Positions 30,115 through 39,921 of a DNA stretch of 64,000 bases are shown here, one piece after another. Both the position numbers and the translations under genes were made by a program. Where the stretch lies: NCBI RefSeq assembly GCF_000210295.1, contig NC_026742.1, positions 1,835,391-1,899,390 on the forward strand. Reading direction: 5' to 3'. Position 1 is the first letter of the stretch. Each line of letters begins with the position of its first letter. The DNA is from Trypanosoma brucei gambiense DAL972 (Eukaryota > Euglenozoa > Kinetoplastea > Trypanosomatida > Trypanosomatidae). Under the pieces are notes generated by a model. It saw only the letters and a program-made list of their open reading frames with translations, made no database searches and was not told where the DNA came from.

Positions 30115-31710
30115 CTACCGGTTCCTATGCTTACGTCGGTTCGCCTTCTCACTACCGCCACTAACGGCCTCTACTGTTGCCTGTAGTTGCCGAAGCAGTG
30201 AGACGCCGTTACCGCCGTCAGATTTAAAGTGCAGTGCTCCCGAAGGTTTCTGCGCTACTGTCCCCGAGGCGGGGCGCTTCCATTGCTGGCTTTGAAGGCC
30301 GATAAGCTGCCGTAATTCCTCAGATGCCGTTAGTTGAGGTTCCACAGCGGGGTGACGGGAGTCGGGTCCCTTCTGAAGGTCCGGATGCGTCGAGAAGAGT
30401 GGCACATCCTCCGGTAGTCCCAATACATCCAACATGCCGCCGCCGCCACGAACTGCCGTGCACCTCGCAGCTTTTGTTGCTTGTTGTGGCGACTTTGAGG
30501 ATCTGACAATAGCAACCTTCTGGTATTTTTCCTTTTGTTTTTGTCCCATTACGGGGGTGCTCCAACGGTTGGCATGCCCTCGCCGGCATTTGTCCTTGCG
30601 TGAGCAGGGACGCTTGCCATCATCGGGGTCGTGACTAAAGCGGCATGCATCCCTGGTGCAGCCTACACTAATATTCTCGCAGCATAGTCGAGTTTCCCAA
30701 AAAAATGTCTCCGATGGTTTCATCGCTGCAGCGTCCGTATCCGGTTCCTCTCTTCTATCACTTGACCTATGTTCACTGCGGTCCTTCTTCGCATTGTTTC
30801 CCTCATTCCTTTTCCTACTATTGCTCCTGTCATCGTTCCTGTTTCTGTTGTTGTTGTTGTTGTTGTCGTCGTCATTACCGTTACCGCTACCGTTACCGTT
30901 GGTGTTGGCGTTGGTATTATTGTAGGCAGCACCCTTCATGTGGTCGGTAACATCTGACAGTTTCGCTCCTTCGTTTAGTTGTTTTTCCTTAGCCTCTTCC
31001 TTTCTTTTAGCAATCGCGAGCAACCGCTCCTGAGCGGCGCGAATCAAAGGTTCATGGGAGTCTGTGCGAAGCACTTCCTTCAGTACTTCCATTGCCATCT
31101 CAAGGCCCCTGTCATTCGCTTGCCGCTCCGGATCATTGAAAGACTCCGGACAAAGTGCAATATCGGGATGAGAGCATTTATCGGGTGAGTCATCCACAAT
31201 GATGGTGTTTACAGCGTTAAAACTCTTTGGGTACGAGTCAAATATCCTTTGCAAATTCTTCACCGTATGATAAGGTTTATCAGGAGTTGGCCGCGCGCCG
31301 CATGAATCACGATACAGTTGAAAAAGCAAACGGTCCTGATACCCGTTGAGCACTTTGTCAATAATAGGAATGGAGGTGCGCTCCAACCCGCTTGTCCACA
31401 CGGCCACAACAAAATTGTTCATGACAAACCGCACAAATTCCTCCACACCGGGGCGATCAGCAAAACTTCCCCGACCGCGTGCCACAAGCACACCATTCAA
31501 GTCAAGCACCAGAAGGAAGGCCCGATGCACGCTGTCAAGACGTACAGTTACATCATATCCATGACGAGTGGCTATCACTGCGGTATCATTTACTTCATCA
31601 AGTGAAACAACGACGCCAATTTCCGAGCGCCCGTTCGACAGTTGCACGCGGACGTACTGGTCAACTTCAAAACGCTTCGTGCGTATGGCACATGGGGCAA
31701 AATGCTCCAT
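30115..31710 (-). CDS. FCP1/NIF-like phosphatase-domain protein with CCCH zinc finger
   Basis: A 531-residue three-part protein. Residues about 10-65 are a small beta domain (VDQYVRVQLSNGRSEIGVVV), possibly SH3/Tudor-like. Residues about 65-215 are an FCP1/NLI-interacting-factor HAD domain: LLVLDLNGVLV, VAVWTSGLERTS and NTIIVDDSPDK are in family order. Asp70 is the expected nucleophile, but the second Asp of DxDxT is Asn72 (DLNG), a form I recall in some plant members. A low-complexity Asn/Asp/Arg linker (about 265-335) leads to a CCCH zinc finger (Cys344, Cys351, Cys356, His360) and a second Cys/His cluster (CSRKDKCRRGH). The combination suggests RNA-associated phosphopeptide binding or phosphatase action. 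Upstream in-frame codons to 31752 begin with TTG, so the ATG at 31710 is the start. Confidence 0.85.
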   Translation of the reverse strand: MEHFAPCAIRTKRFEVDQYVRVQLSNGRSEIGVVVSLDEVNDTAVIATRHGYDVTVRLDSVHRAFLLVLDLNGVLVARGRGSFADRPGVEEFVRFVMNNFVVAVWTSGLERTSIPIIDKVLNGYQDRLLFQLYRDSCGARPTPDKPYHTVKNLQRIFDSYPKSFNAVNTIIVDDSPDKCSHPDIALCPESFNDPERQANDRGLEMAMEVLKEVLRTDSHEPLIRAAQERLLAIAKRKEEAKEKQLNEGAKLSDVTDHMKGAAYNNTNANTNGNGSGNGNDDDNNNNNNRNRNDDRSNSRKRNEGNNAKKDRSEHRSSDRREEPDTDAAAMKPSETFFWETRLCCENISVGCTRDACRFSHDPDDGKRPCSRKDKCRRGHANRWSTPVMGQKQKEKYQKVAIVRSSKSPQQATKAARCTAVRGGGGMLDVLGLPEDVPLFSTHPDLQKGPDSRHPAVEPQLTASEELRQLIGLQSQQWKRPASGTVAQKPSGALHFKSDGGNGVSLLRQLQATVEAVSGGSEKANRRKHRNR

Positions 31711-33303
31711 TGATAGACAAAATGGTGCAACGTTGTGAGATTCAATAAACAACCCGGAGCCTTTCTTTTCTTTTTTTTTATTTTGTTGTTGTTGATGTTG
31801 TTGATGTTAAAATAAATTTTTATATTTATTTATATGTTTATATACTTTATCGGTTCGTGTCCCCCGCCCCCTCGTTACGGGATCTCTTGTGAACACGCAC
31901 ACGTAATCAAACAAACTTCAAGACAAAACAGAGGGAGGAATTGGAGGATGGAATGACAGTTGTTTATTGTTCCTGTTCCTCCCTTTGTTTTGCGGTATCG
32001 TCACAACACCTCTTTCCCTTTTTATGCTTGTACACAAATATATAAATATAAATATAAATAAATATATGTGTCGGTGTTTATTTGTATGTGCAGTACCTTT
32101 CCTGCTTTCTGTAGGGAGTGCTTTTTGTGTTTGTTTTCGGGTGGGGGTTTTGTGTCACTGGTGCGGAAGAAAAAAAAAAAAAGAACGATAGTGTGATTGT
32201 ATGCGTCTGCTTGAAAGTGATTGGAAAATATATAAATTAACCGTTCCACTAGCCAATTACACTTTGAAGCTAATCTTTTTTTAAAAAAAAATCGAAAGAA
32301 AGGAATAGAAAGCAAAGAAAGAAAATAAATAAATAAAAGTGGGGAGAATTTTTCTTCCACGAAAAAAAAAAAAGAAACGATTGTATAAACAAACAAACAA
32401 ACTTCATCCTTCAAAGAACATGTTAGTAGTAGTAAAGTGTGTAAAAGAAAATTGACCAAAAAGGTTTATTTATTTTTCACCTTTCGCCCGTTTTTATTTA
32501 TTTTTTACCTTCTCCCGCTTCCTCCCCCCCCCCCCCTCCTCCTCTCTCCTGTTCCTGTGTTCCTTTTTTTTTTTCTTTTCCTCCCTCTTTTCTCCCTGTA
32601 GTGGGAGGAATTAAGAGGAGGAAAAAAAAAACAGAGTGAAATTGCACAAAATTTTCGGTGGTAGCAGGTGGGAAGGAAGAAACACAAAATTAAACAGTGA
32701 AAAGTGGAATAAAAGAGGAAAGGAGCACACACACACACACACACACATACACATAGAGAGAGAGGGAGACAAAATATTATACAGCACAAAAATTAACACC
32801 ATAATGCTACAGTTTCATCATTATTATGAAAGGCGGTTAGTAACTTGAGTGACATATGCTCATGTTAAATACTTTTTTTTTCATTTTCTCATTACTCCCC
32901 ATCTGTTATTATTATTATTATTATCATAATTGTCATCACTAATGTTAGCTGCATCTCCCCACGCCCCCCCCCTTTTTCCCTTCTCAAGTAATAACAATGA
33001 CAATAATAACACTATGACGCGCAGTGACAAAATGAGAAGGGAAATACATTAGGCATCGCCGCCTCCTCCACATAAAAGAAAAAAAAATCATAAATTTACA
33101 CAAGCACAGACATATGAGAACAGAAGAGACCAACAACAACAAAAAAGGGGGGCATGATAACAATAATATGATAAGGGTAACAAGAAGGAAAATTACACGT
33201 AGATGTGAATATGCGTGCGCACGCGAGAAAATAATGACAACAATAATAATAGTAATAGTGGTAATAAAGCAAGTAAAGAAGGAAAGACAACATATGTGGA
33301 CAT
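31711..33303 (-). other. 1.6-kb gap: phosphatase-like gene 5' UTR and thioredoxin-like gene 3' UTR
   Basis: The sense pyrimidine tract at about 31920-31960 with AG near 31919 is the likely splice site of the phosphatase-like gene. Beyond it lie a sense AU-rich element at 32037-32070, a run of 13 C at about 32526-32538, a GT tract near 32727-32752 and ATT triplets. No gene seen. Confidence 0.6.
32037..32070 (-). repeat. AU-rich element matching the YKT6 one
   Basis: The sense strand reads TATTTATTTATATTTATATT, sharing a core of over 20 bases with the element at 24010-24061. It lies about 1.2 kb after the stop of the thioredoxin-like gene. Confidence 0.7.
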
Positions 33304-34866
33304 TTAACTTGGTTCAACGTATGACCGCCACAGCAACAACACCGCCCACAACCCAACAAGCCCCATAACCGATATATTAAACCACATCGGATATACCTGC
33401 ATCCATGTCACCTCATCAGCCGCCCGAAGTATATCTGCGCCACCGCCCCACGTCTCATTAACATGTGATCGCAACAATTCTCGAATACCATCACGTAACG
33501 TCATGAAAGAGGCCTTTCGCTGCCTTTTACTGTTCGTATTATTCCCTTTTTCTTTTGTCCCGTTAGAAAGGTTCCCACCCTTCGTTAACCGTTCCCGCTG
33601 CTTATCATTCCTCTCTTCCTCCTCTTCCTCCCTCTTCATGTCATCCAACGCATCCTTAGTCACGACACGCATATTAATTACGTCGAGTCTTATGAGTTGT
33701 ATAAACAAAGAAACTAACATCGACTCGATATCCTTTTGAGATCCAATTGTAATTTCGACACTCTCAAGTGGATCACAAAAGCGTCTCCCCGGGAGTTCAG
33801 AAGCAAAGACCTTGACAGTGGGAGCAATGTGGATCACCTCCAGTCGGCATGGCACACCATAAAATCGAATGCGTGGAACAAGTAATTGAGATCGCGGCGC
33901 CTTTGCACGGAAAAGCATCAGCACCGGACTACAGCTCACAACAGACATGTGACCATGCTCGCATAAACGGCGGTACAGGAAAGGAAGAAGATCGAACATG
34001 ATATTATAATCCCTACAACGTTTACAGTTATCCGAGTAGTAATACACCAATGCAGGAGGTGTCACCAGAGGGGGAGGTAAGTACGGATATGAGCGGCGTC
34101 TGAAGAATTCTCTGGGGAGCCCAATGTTAGATTTACCGGACTGATTATGCGTCCCCGTCGAGTTTGAAGAGGAAAACAATACCGGTGGTTCTATGTGTGG
34201 TCCAATGAGTCTCTCCAAATCCACCCATGGAATATACGGAGGTCCGACATGACGGTCACGAGCGACAGCCGCTTGTGCTTCCAGCCACCACTCCCTCACC
34301 GCCTGCACATAATGGGCAATTTGTTCCGGCTCACTGTCCTGTTCCTCAAGATTAATGGCGCGCACAATATGTCGCCCCCTCACATTCCATGCGTAGTATT
34401 CAGTGGCCTGTGCAATAATCCCCGGTTTAACCATTAGCCACGGCATATTCTGATACGTTTCCTTCACCCTCTTGGCATACACAGTCCTCACATCTTCCGT
34501 GTCATTTGCAATACCTTCCAAGTTGTTGGTTAATCTTAAAACCTCATCCATTACGAAGTTGTGTGCCTCAGGAAACATACCCACCGTGCGGTTGGCGCGA
34601 ATCCATTGCTCCATCTCCAAACGAAGTGACTGTTCATCAAATGACGACCACGGCTTTTGGCAGAGGGCACTGCAAAAAAGGGAAGAAGGCAACATGCGAC
34701 GCGCCAATCGGTCATGGAAATGATGCACCAGGGGAAGACTGGGACATTGAGATGTCAAAGTGCTTCTTTTCTCTGGTATGCAGTCCGCAACAACCGCGCG
34801 GGTGACGACAAGAGAAAAAAATGATAAGGTAACTAAAATTATCCAAGTTTTCATATTGCATTGCAT
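33304..34866 (-). CDS. Predicted ER membrane protein with a thioredoxin-like CxxC
   Basis: A 520-residue protein with a signal peptide (about 6-27) and one C-terminal membrane span (about 497-516), predicting a type I topology with a large lumenal part. The lumenal region holds LVYYYSDNCKRCRDYNIMF, where Cys281 and Cys284 form a CxxC in the place expected after the first strand of a thioredoxin fold; RIRFYGVPC follows about 50 residues on. At least seven lumenal N-glycosylation sequons (for example NRT, NDT, NST, NQS, NLS, NGT, NET) support a lumenal location. A charged Glu/Lys region sits at about 420-460. An oxidoreductase or chaperone role in the ER is an inference. The splice AG is probably at 35052-35053. 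Confidence 0.75.
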   Translation of the reverse strand: MQCNMKTWIILVTLSFFSLVVTRAVVADCIPEKRSTLTSQCPSLPLVHHFHDRLARRMLPSSLFCSALCQKPWSSFDEQSLRLEMEQWIRANRTVGMFPEAHNFVMDEVLRLTNNLEGIANDTEDVRTVYAKRVKETYQNMPWLMVKPGIIAQATEYYAWNVRGRHIVRAINLEEQDSEPEQIAHYVQAVREWWLEAQAAVARDRHVGPPYIPWVDLERLIGPHIEPPVLFSSSNSTGTHNQSGKSNIGLPREFFRRRSYPYLPPPLVTPPALVYYYSDNCKRCRDYNIMFDLLPFLYRRLCEHGHMSVVSCSPVLMLFRAKAPRSQLLVPRIRFYGVPCRLEVIHIAPTVKVFASELPGRRFCDPLESVEITIGSQKDIESMLVSLFIQLIRLDVINMRVVTKDALDDMKREEEEEERNDKQRERLTKGGNLSNGTKEKGNNTNSKRQRKASFMTLRDGIRELLRSHVNETWGGGADILRAADEVTWMQVYPMWFNISVMGLVGLWAVLLLWRSYVEPS

Positions 34867-35828
34867 TTTTGCGTATTTACTCCTGCTATTTCTTACTTTC
34901 CCTCCCCCCTCCTCCTCCTCCTCCTCCCTTTTATTCTTCCTTGTATAATTGATGGTGTCGCCCCTTTCTTTTTTTTTATTTACTTTTTTACTTTTTTCAC
35001 CTTCCTACTTCTTTCCCCTTCTACTACGCCGTTACACGGGCCACCAAACACCTAAGGCGGGAAGAGGTTAATGTTCAAGGGAATGAAAATTCAAACGCAA
35101 AAGGAAGATAATAAGAAGAGAGAAAAATACAACAAGTGTAAATGTGCGAAAACAGAAAAAACGGTCATATGGAAGAATATATATATATATATATATATAT
35201 ATACGTGCATATATATAATATTTTTGTATGCGCCCTATGTAGTGACAGGCACTCTGCGTCACTGTTGCTGCGAAACACAGTGGCGGAAGAAGAAAATGCA
35301 ACACATAAACATAAGAGGCGGGAACAGTAATGTATGAGTCGCTAAACAAAAAATAATAATAATAATAATAATATGGTAGCGAGAAGAGGCAGCGAAGTGA
35401 GGTCCCCGGGTCAACTCTCCCGCTTATTCCTTTTCTTCATCATCTTGCCAAATTATAAATGAACACATAAAAATGTTCCCATCCCTTCACTATGTAGTAG
35501 CTAATGCAGTTTCCCCTTTCCTTGTAATTTTTTTCTTTGTTTTTACTTTTTCCCCTCCCCGCTTGTCTGCCTTCCACATGCAACGGGACACCATAACAGA
35601 TCAAAAATTAAGGAAAAAAAAATGCCGCAACACCTGAGGAACGTGGTGGCCCAACGCTAACGTCACCAACTAACCACATCAACAATAAGTTCACACATTT
35701 CACATCCCCATGATTTACAGGCGGCAAAAATACAAAACAAGGTAACCTGAAAAATTAGTGAACAAAACAAAAGGAGTTAAGTGCACAACAATCAAACAAA
35801 GTCACAGAGTGCAGGTGTAAGAAAACAC
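34867..35828 (-). other. Intergenic region with TA tract
   Basis: Holds the likely splice acceptor at 35052-35053 preceded by a sense pyrimidine tract (about 35075-35135), a TA tract at 35177-35202 and an ATA triplet run near 35351-35371. No gene seen. Confidence 0.6.
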
Positions 35829-36464
35829 CTACTGCAACCCTGAAGTGCGATATAGTGCCAACATGATCATTCCACATGGCCTATCGCACAACGCTGACAT
35901 AAGTGACTCGGCCCCAGCTTCTGAACGAACATTTTTCCCACGGAAAACCAAACACCACGTCCGATCACCGATTAAACCCACTTTTGCCATAACTTGGCTG
36001 GTGAGCGCAAGCGCAACATCTGCCTGGTGACTTGTATGATCCCCCATGTCTTCCATGGCCCTGTAATGAGTCCTACGTGGCGGTACGGTAAATGTGAAAA
36101 GATAACTCCTCCCGGTGTCCCCACAAGTGACGTTAACCTCCACCTGCTGCAAAACACCGGAACCACCCGTAATGCTATCGTCTGCAACGTCACTAAACAT
36201 CTGCTGCCTGCAAGTGAGTCGCTTCTTCGTCTCCTCATGTGCATCGGCCAATGCGTGAACGGCGTTGCACCATAAGTTGAACCGACGAGACGCGCCCTCC
36301 GTTCCTCCCAAAGAACTCCGCACAACACAATCACCTGGAGGCACCACGCCACAGGAACTAGGAAAGACGCTCAGCTGCATCACTTCACATTCTGATGTGA
36401 GTGAATCATCACGCCGGCGCTTCGCTCTGCCATGGAAGGTGGGGATTTGTCTTCCAGTTGCCAT
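35829..36464 (-). CDS. Unrecognised 211-residue protein
   Basis: A small soluble protein I do not recognise. The N-terminus has a basic cluster GRAKRRRDD (about 13-21) that could be a nuclear localisation signal. The centre has VEVNVTCGDTGRSYLFTFTVP, a likely beta hairpin, followed by a helix (MAKVGLIGDRTWCLVFRG) and a C-terminal strand MIMLALYRTSG, giving a compact alpha/beta look with several Cys. Codon use and composition look normal beside its neighbours, and a sense pyrimidine tract with AG at 36671-36672 supports expression, with a 5' UTR of about 207 nt. Confidence 0.75.
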   Translation of the reverse strand: MATGRQIPTFHGRAKRRRDDSLTSECEVMQLSVFPSSCGVVPPGDCVVRSSLGGTEGASRRFNLWCNAVHALADAHEETKKRLTCRQQMFSDVADDSITGGSGVLQQVEVNVTCGDTGRSYLFTFTVPPRRTHYRAMEDMGDHTSHQADVALALTSQVMAKVGLIGDRTWCLVFRGKNVRSEAGAESLMSALCDRPCGMIMLALYRTSGLQ

Positions 36465-36670
36465 GAAAAATAATTACCACAACTGCAACTTCACCCTCTC
36501 CCCTCTTCTTTTGCCCTCTGACTTTTTCTTCTTACTTATTTTTACTTCCTTTTTTTTTTTGTTAATTATTAATATTTTCTTTTTCTTCTGCCTTCTTCCC
36601 TCGTCTAACTGTCGCGCCTTCCACAACTACTGCTGCCGCTGTAACCAACAGCAATCTAGCAGATGGATGG

Positions 36671-36672
36671 CT
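36671..36672 (-). promoter_or_regulatory. Trans-splice acceptor for the 211-residue gene
   Basis: Sense strand GTTTCTCCTTTCTTCCCATT continues CCCATTCACAG. Confidence 0.6.
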
Positions 36673-37252
36673 GTGAATGGGAATGGGAAGAAAGGAGAAA
36701 CGGTGGCTTTACCGGCTATGTAACAGAAATTTTTCTTTAAAAAAAAAAAAACAATGCACAAAAATGTTATGAATATCCGTAACTATGGACCCAGTGCATA
36801 AATGCACCAGTTACGTTGAGGATGGCGAGTTACCCCACTTTTCTTTTGCTTTTTTTTTTTTGATGATCGAATGATTGAACGATTGTTCACCGTCGATCCC
36901 CCCTCGCAATTGAAGAGCGACACCAAAAGGAGTGTAACCTCCCTCTAATGTGTAATAAACCTAAAGTTAAAAAAAAATTTAAAAAAAAGACAAAGGACAA
37001 CAAGAGAATAATTATTTAAAAGTGTATAATGGAAAGGGAGGAAACGGCATGATTAAAGAGAAAAAAAAACGGCAGCAGTACCCAATAATATAAATTGATT
37101 TATTGATATATAAACGCCTTCAGTCTTGACGTCCAAGGCGGTAATAAATAAAGATAAGAGAACGAAAAGGAAATAAAAAGGAGTGGAAGGAAAGGCGTCG
37201 TCACGCACACAGATATGTATGTTATTGCATATGGGCATCAGAAAACACACAC

Positions 37253-37282
37253 AAACAAACAAACAAACAAACAAACAAACAA
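37253..37282. repeat. ACAA tetranucleotide repeat
   Basis: About seven uninterrupted CAAA/ACAA units. Confidence 0.9.
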
Positions 37283-37702
37283 ATAGACTACTACAAATGC
37301 CATCAAAGTGGTGGCATTGTAAAGCGAGACAAAATCAATAAAAGAAATATGTCTAAACAAAACAAAGTAAAAATAAATAAGATGTGGATGAGAAACCCTC
37401 CTACAGCAAGAGGAAAGAGGTGAATGAAAAAAAGCATATGCATACGCTGCTAAAAAATTGCAACATACTCAAACCTTCATTCCACATCCTCCTAAACACT
37501 TGGTTGCCAACACCCTAACGTGATAATATTTCCCCTCTCCCCCTTTAGATCTACCCTTTCCTCATCTTCATTCCATTTCTTTTTTCTTTTCCTTCCCTCT
37601 TCTTCTTTTAAAGCTCCCCCATTATCAAGCACTTTCCTTTTCCTTTGTTGTTATCCTACTCCACTAGAATTGAACAAATAACGGTTTTACATACGAGACG
37701 AG

Positions 37703-37733
<31 letters not shown>

Positions 37734-38336
37734 CGCCAACGATGGCGGTTCTCATAGCGATAGCCATAATGGCCTGTTAGCGCTAATCATGATAATTGAC
37801 GTGGCTAAGACTACCATCAAAATCAGGGATACATACGCACGTAATTTTGTTCCTTTTTTGCTTTTACCTTCCCCCTTTGCTCCCATAATACCACCACCCC
37901 TGCATCATTCCTGTAAGTGCGGATGAAAAGGCGGGGGAAAAAAGGAAATAAAAAAAAAAATTAAACATTTAGCGTGATAACAGTAGGATTAAGATTTCAT
38001 CATCATCATCATCACACGCTAACAAATTCCAAACTCTCACCATCACTCTTACTTTCCCCCCCCCTTTCTTCCTCCCTTTACACCTTCATCACTCTTTCAC
38101 TACTACAACTTCCATGTATGTTCATCCTATCTTTTTTTCCGGTACCCCCTTCTATTAAATGCCAATAAAGATACATATGCACCAACATGGCCACGCAAAC
38201 ATGCGCGTACACTTAACCATTACGAAAAGGAAAAGGAAGAAAATGGAGAAATATCTTGCTCACACAGACACACACACACAAAAAAAAAAGAAAAAAAAAT
38301 CATGAACGCATATCCTGAAGAACTGCATCGCTTTCC

Positions 38337-39230
38337 CTATAGTTTTCCCAAATATATCGTCTTATCATCCACCCAGCGGTACGGCGGTACCTCCAAGTTA
38401 AGAGGGGCGGGACCTTGACGAATACGACCTGAAGCGTCGTAATGACTGCCGTGACACGGACAGAAGAAGCCACCAAAGAGACCCTCGTTAGGAATGGGAA
38501 TGCACCCGAGATGAGTGCAAATAGCGATGACAACAGCCATTTCACGATGGTCAGGGAAGCGGGCCTCGTCCGTTTCGGGATGCTTCAGTGCACTGAGTGG
38601 AGTCCCCAGCACATCATTCATTTGGCGCTCTGAGCGGCGATAAACAAACACGGGTTTGCCCCGCCATACTACAGTCTTGCATTCACGGTCCTCTAGCTCA
38701 CCCACCTCAGCCTCAATGTTCATTTGACCAACCATGGACATGGCCGGCTGTCCAACGTACCACAGCGGCAACACGGCATACCGCACCATAAGAATAACAA
38801 ATCCCAACAATGCAGAATTCAGCGCATAGTCTGTGACGCGCGCACGGTCCTCTAATTCATTAGGCAACTTTGGTTTCAATATGTACTTGCGGAAGAACTC
38901 CTCGTCCCACATGGAAGCGTCGTAATCCTTGAGAGCGACGCCGGCTGTGGCCTCAATGCGTCCCTCACGAGATCCCTCCGGATATGTGTTGAGAACAACC
39001 TCAGAAGAGGTATCCACTGAACACAACGTTGGGTCGGAGTATTTGGCGTATCGGCCGTACTTGTCTGCCATCTCCTTCGATACGGGTGGTTTTAGAAATT
39101 CGTCGGACCATGAATTCACGGGTCTGTCCTTTACAGTTAATGGGTTGGAACCTTCAAGTTGCTTAAAGACCAGCGATACGCGAAGGAATGCCGTGGGTTG
39201 GAAAGCTGATATGCAGGACCTGCGGAACAT
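38337..39230 (-). CDS. RISP: Rieske iron-sulfur protein of the cytochrome bc1 complex
   Basis: A 297-residue Rieske protein of mitochondrial complex III, which carries electrons from ubiquinol to cytochrome c1 on the intermembrane-space side of the inner membrane. The C-terminal domain has both cluster motifs: CTHLGC (238-243) and CPCHGS (257-262). Cys238, His240, Cys257 and His260 should hold the 2Fe-2S cluster, and Cys243 and Cys259 the disulfide. A membrane helix lies at about 136-156 (NSALLGFVILMVRYAVLPLW), and the N-terminus (MFRRSCISAFQPTAFLRV) is a mitochondrial presequence. It is longer than most Rieske proteins because of about 100 extra residues before the membrane helix. The likely splice AG is at 39408-39409. 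The long gap downstream suggests a long 3' UTR, which would fit stage-regulated expression of a respiratory gene. Confidence 0.97.
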   Translation of the reverse strand: MFRRSCISAFQPTAFLRVSLVFKQLEGSNPLTVKDRPVNSWSDEFLKPPVSKEMADKYGRYAKYSDPTLCSVDTSSEVVLNTYPEGSREGRIEATAGVALKDYDASMWDEEFFRKYILKPKLPNELEDRARVTDYALNSALLGFVILMVRYAVLPLWYVGQPAMSMVGQMNIEAEVGELEDRECKTVVWRGKPVFVYRRSERQMNDVLGTPLSALKHPETDEARFPDHREMAVVIAICTHLGCIPIPNEGLFGGFFCPCHGSHYDASGRIRQGPAPLNLEVPPYRWVDDKTIYLGKL

Positions 39231-39921
39231 TTAAAGTGCTTATAGTTTCTTTTTCTCTCTCCCTCTCTTAGAGCGTATATATTTGCCGCCGTCTGGAGAA
39301 TACAACTGGTACGGGGTTCACCTCACACGTTAACGGAAACAAATGGTAACACTGCAAGGAAACCAATTTCCCTTTTTGTGAGTAATAATAGATAATACCA
39401 CTGGCTGCTTTGTACGCGCATCGTAATAGAAGTAGGTGGATTGAAAAGAAGAAAGTAAAAAAGAAAAGAAAGAGGAAAAATTAACAAATATATAAACATA
39501 TTTGCTCCCACAGCTGTGTAGACACTAAACGAGCAAATATACGGAAGGAACTATACTTATCAACAAGGGGCTCATGCGGATAAAAAAATTCGCGCCCGAA
39601 AGGGACAACTTTGAGAGAACCAAGGGGTCCCACACACCAGCAACACATAACGGAGCAAACGCTCCAGCCTTCACAATAACTGGTTATCGCTATTGTAAAT
39701 CAACAGCAAATAGAAAACCAAATATATAAATATACACACAACTAGAAAGGAGAAACACAAAAGGGGAGCGACGATGACAGCAACACTCGCATCCACCCCT
39801 CATACATTCAACAACTCGATTCGAATAGATTCGCCTCTGTGAGGGCTCCACTTTCTCAAAGCAAACTCCTACAAAACACACATGCAAAAGCAAAAAAAAA
39901 AAAAACATCCACCAGATGAAG
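39231..39921 (-). other. Intergenic region upstream of the Rieske gene
   Basis: Contains the Rieske 5' UTR (purine-rich GAGAGGGAGAG near 39253-39270), its splice signal, and the 3' UTR of the PIN-like gene. No gene seen. Confidence 0.6.
39408..39409 (-). promoter_or_regulatory. Trans-splice acceptor for the Rieske gene
   Basis: Sense strand CCTCTTTCTTTTCTTTTTTA and more T/C-rich sequence (about 39440-39475), followed by the first AG here. Confidence 0.55.

Larger units (their letters stand above)
36465..38336 (-). other. 1.9-kb gap, probably Rieske 3' UTR
   Basis: Contains the splice site at 36671, an ACAA repeat at about 37253-37282, a 28-bp TA tract at 37705-37732, and ATC and CA repeats. 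No gene supported. Confidence 0.6.
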
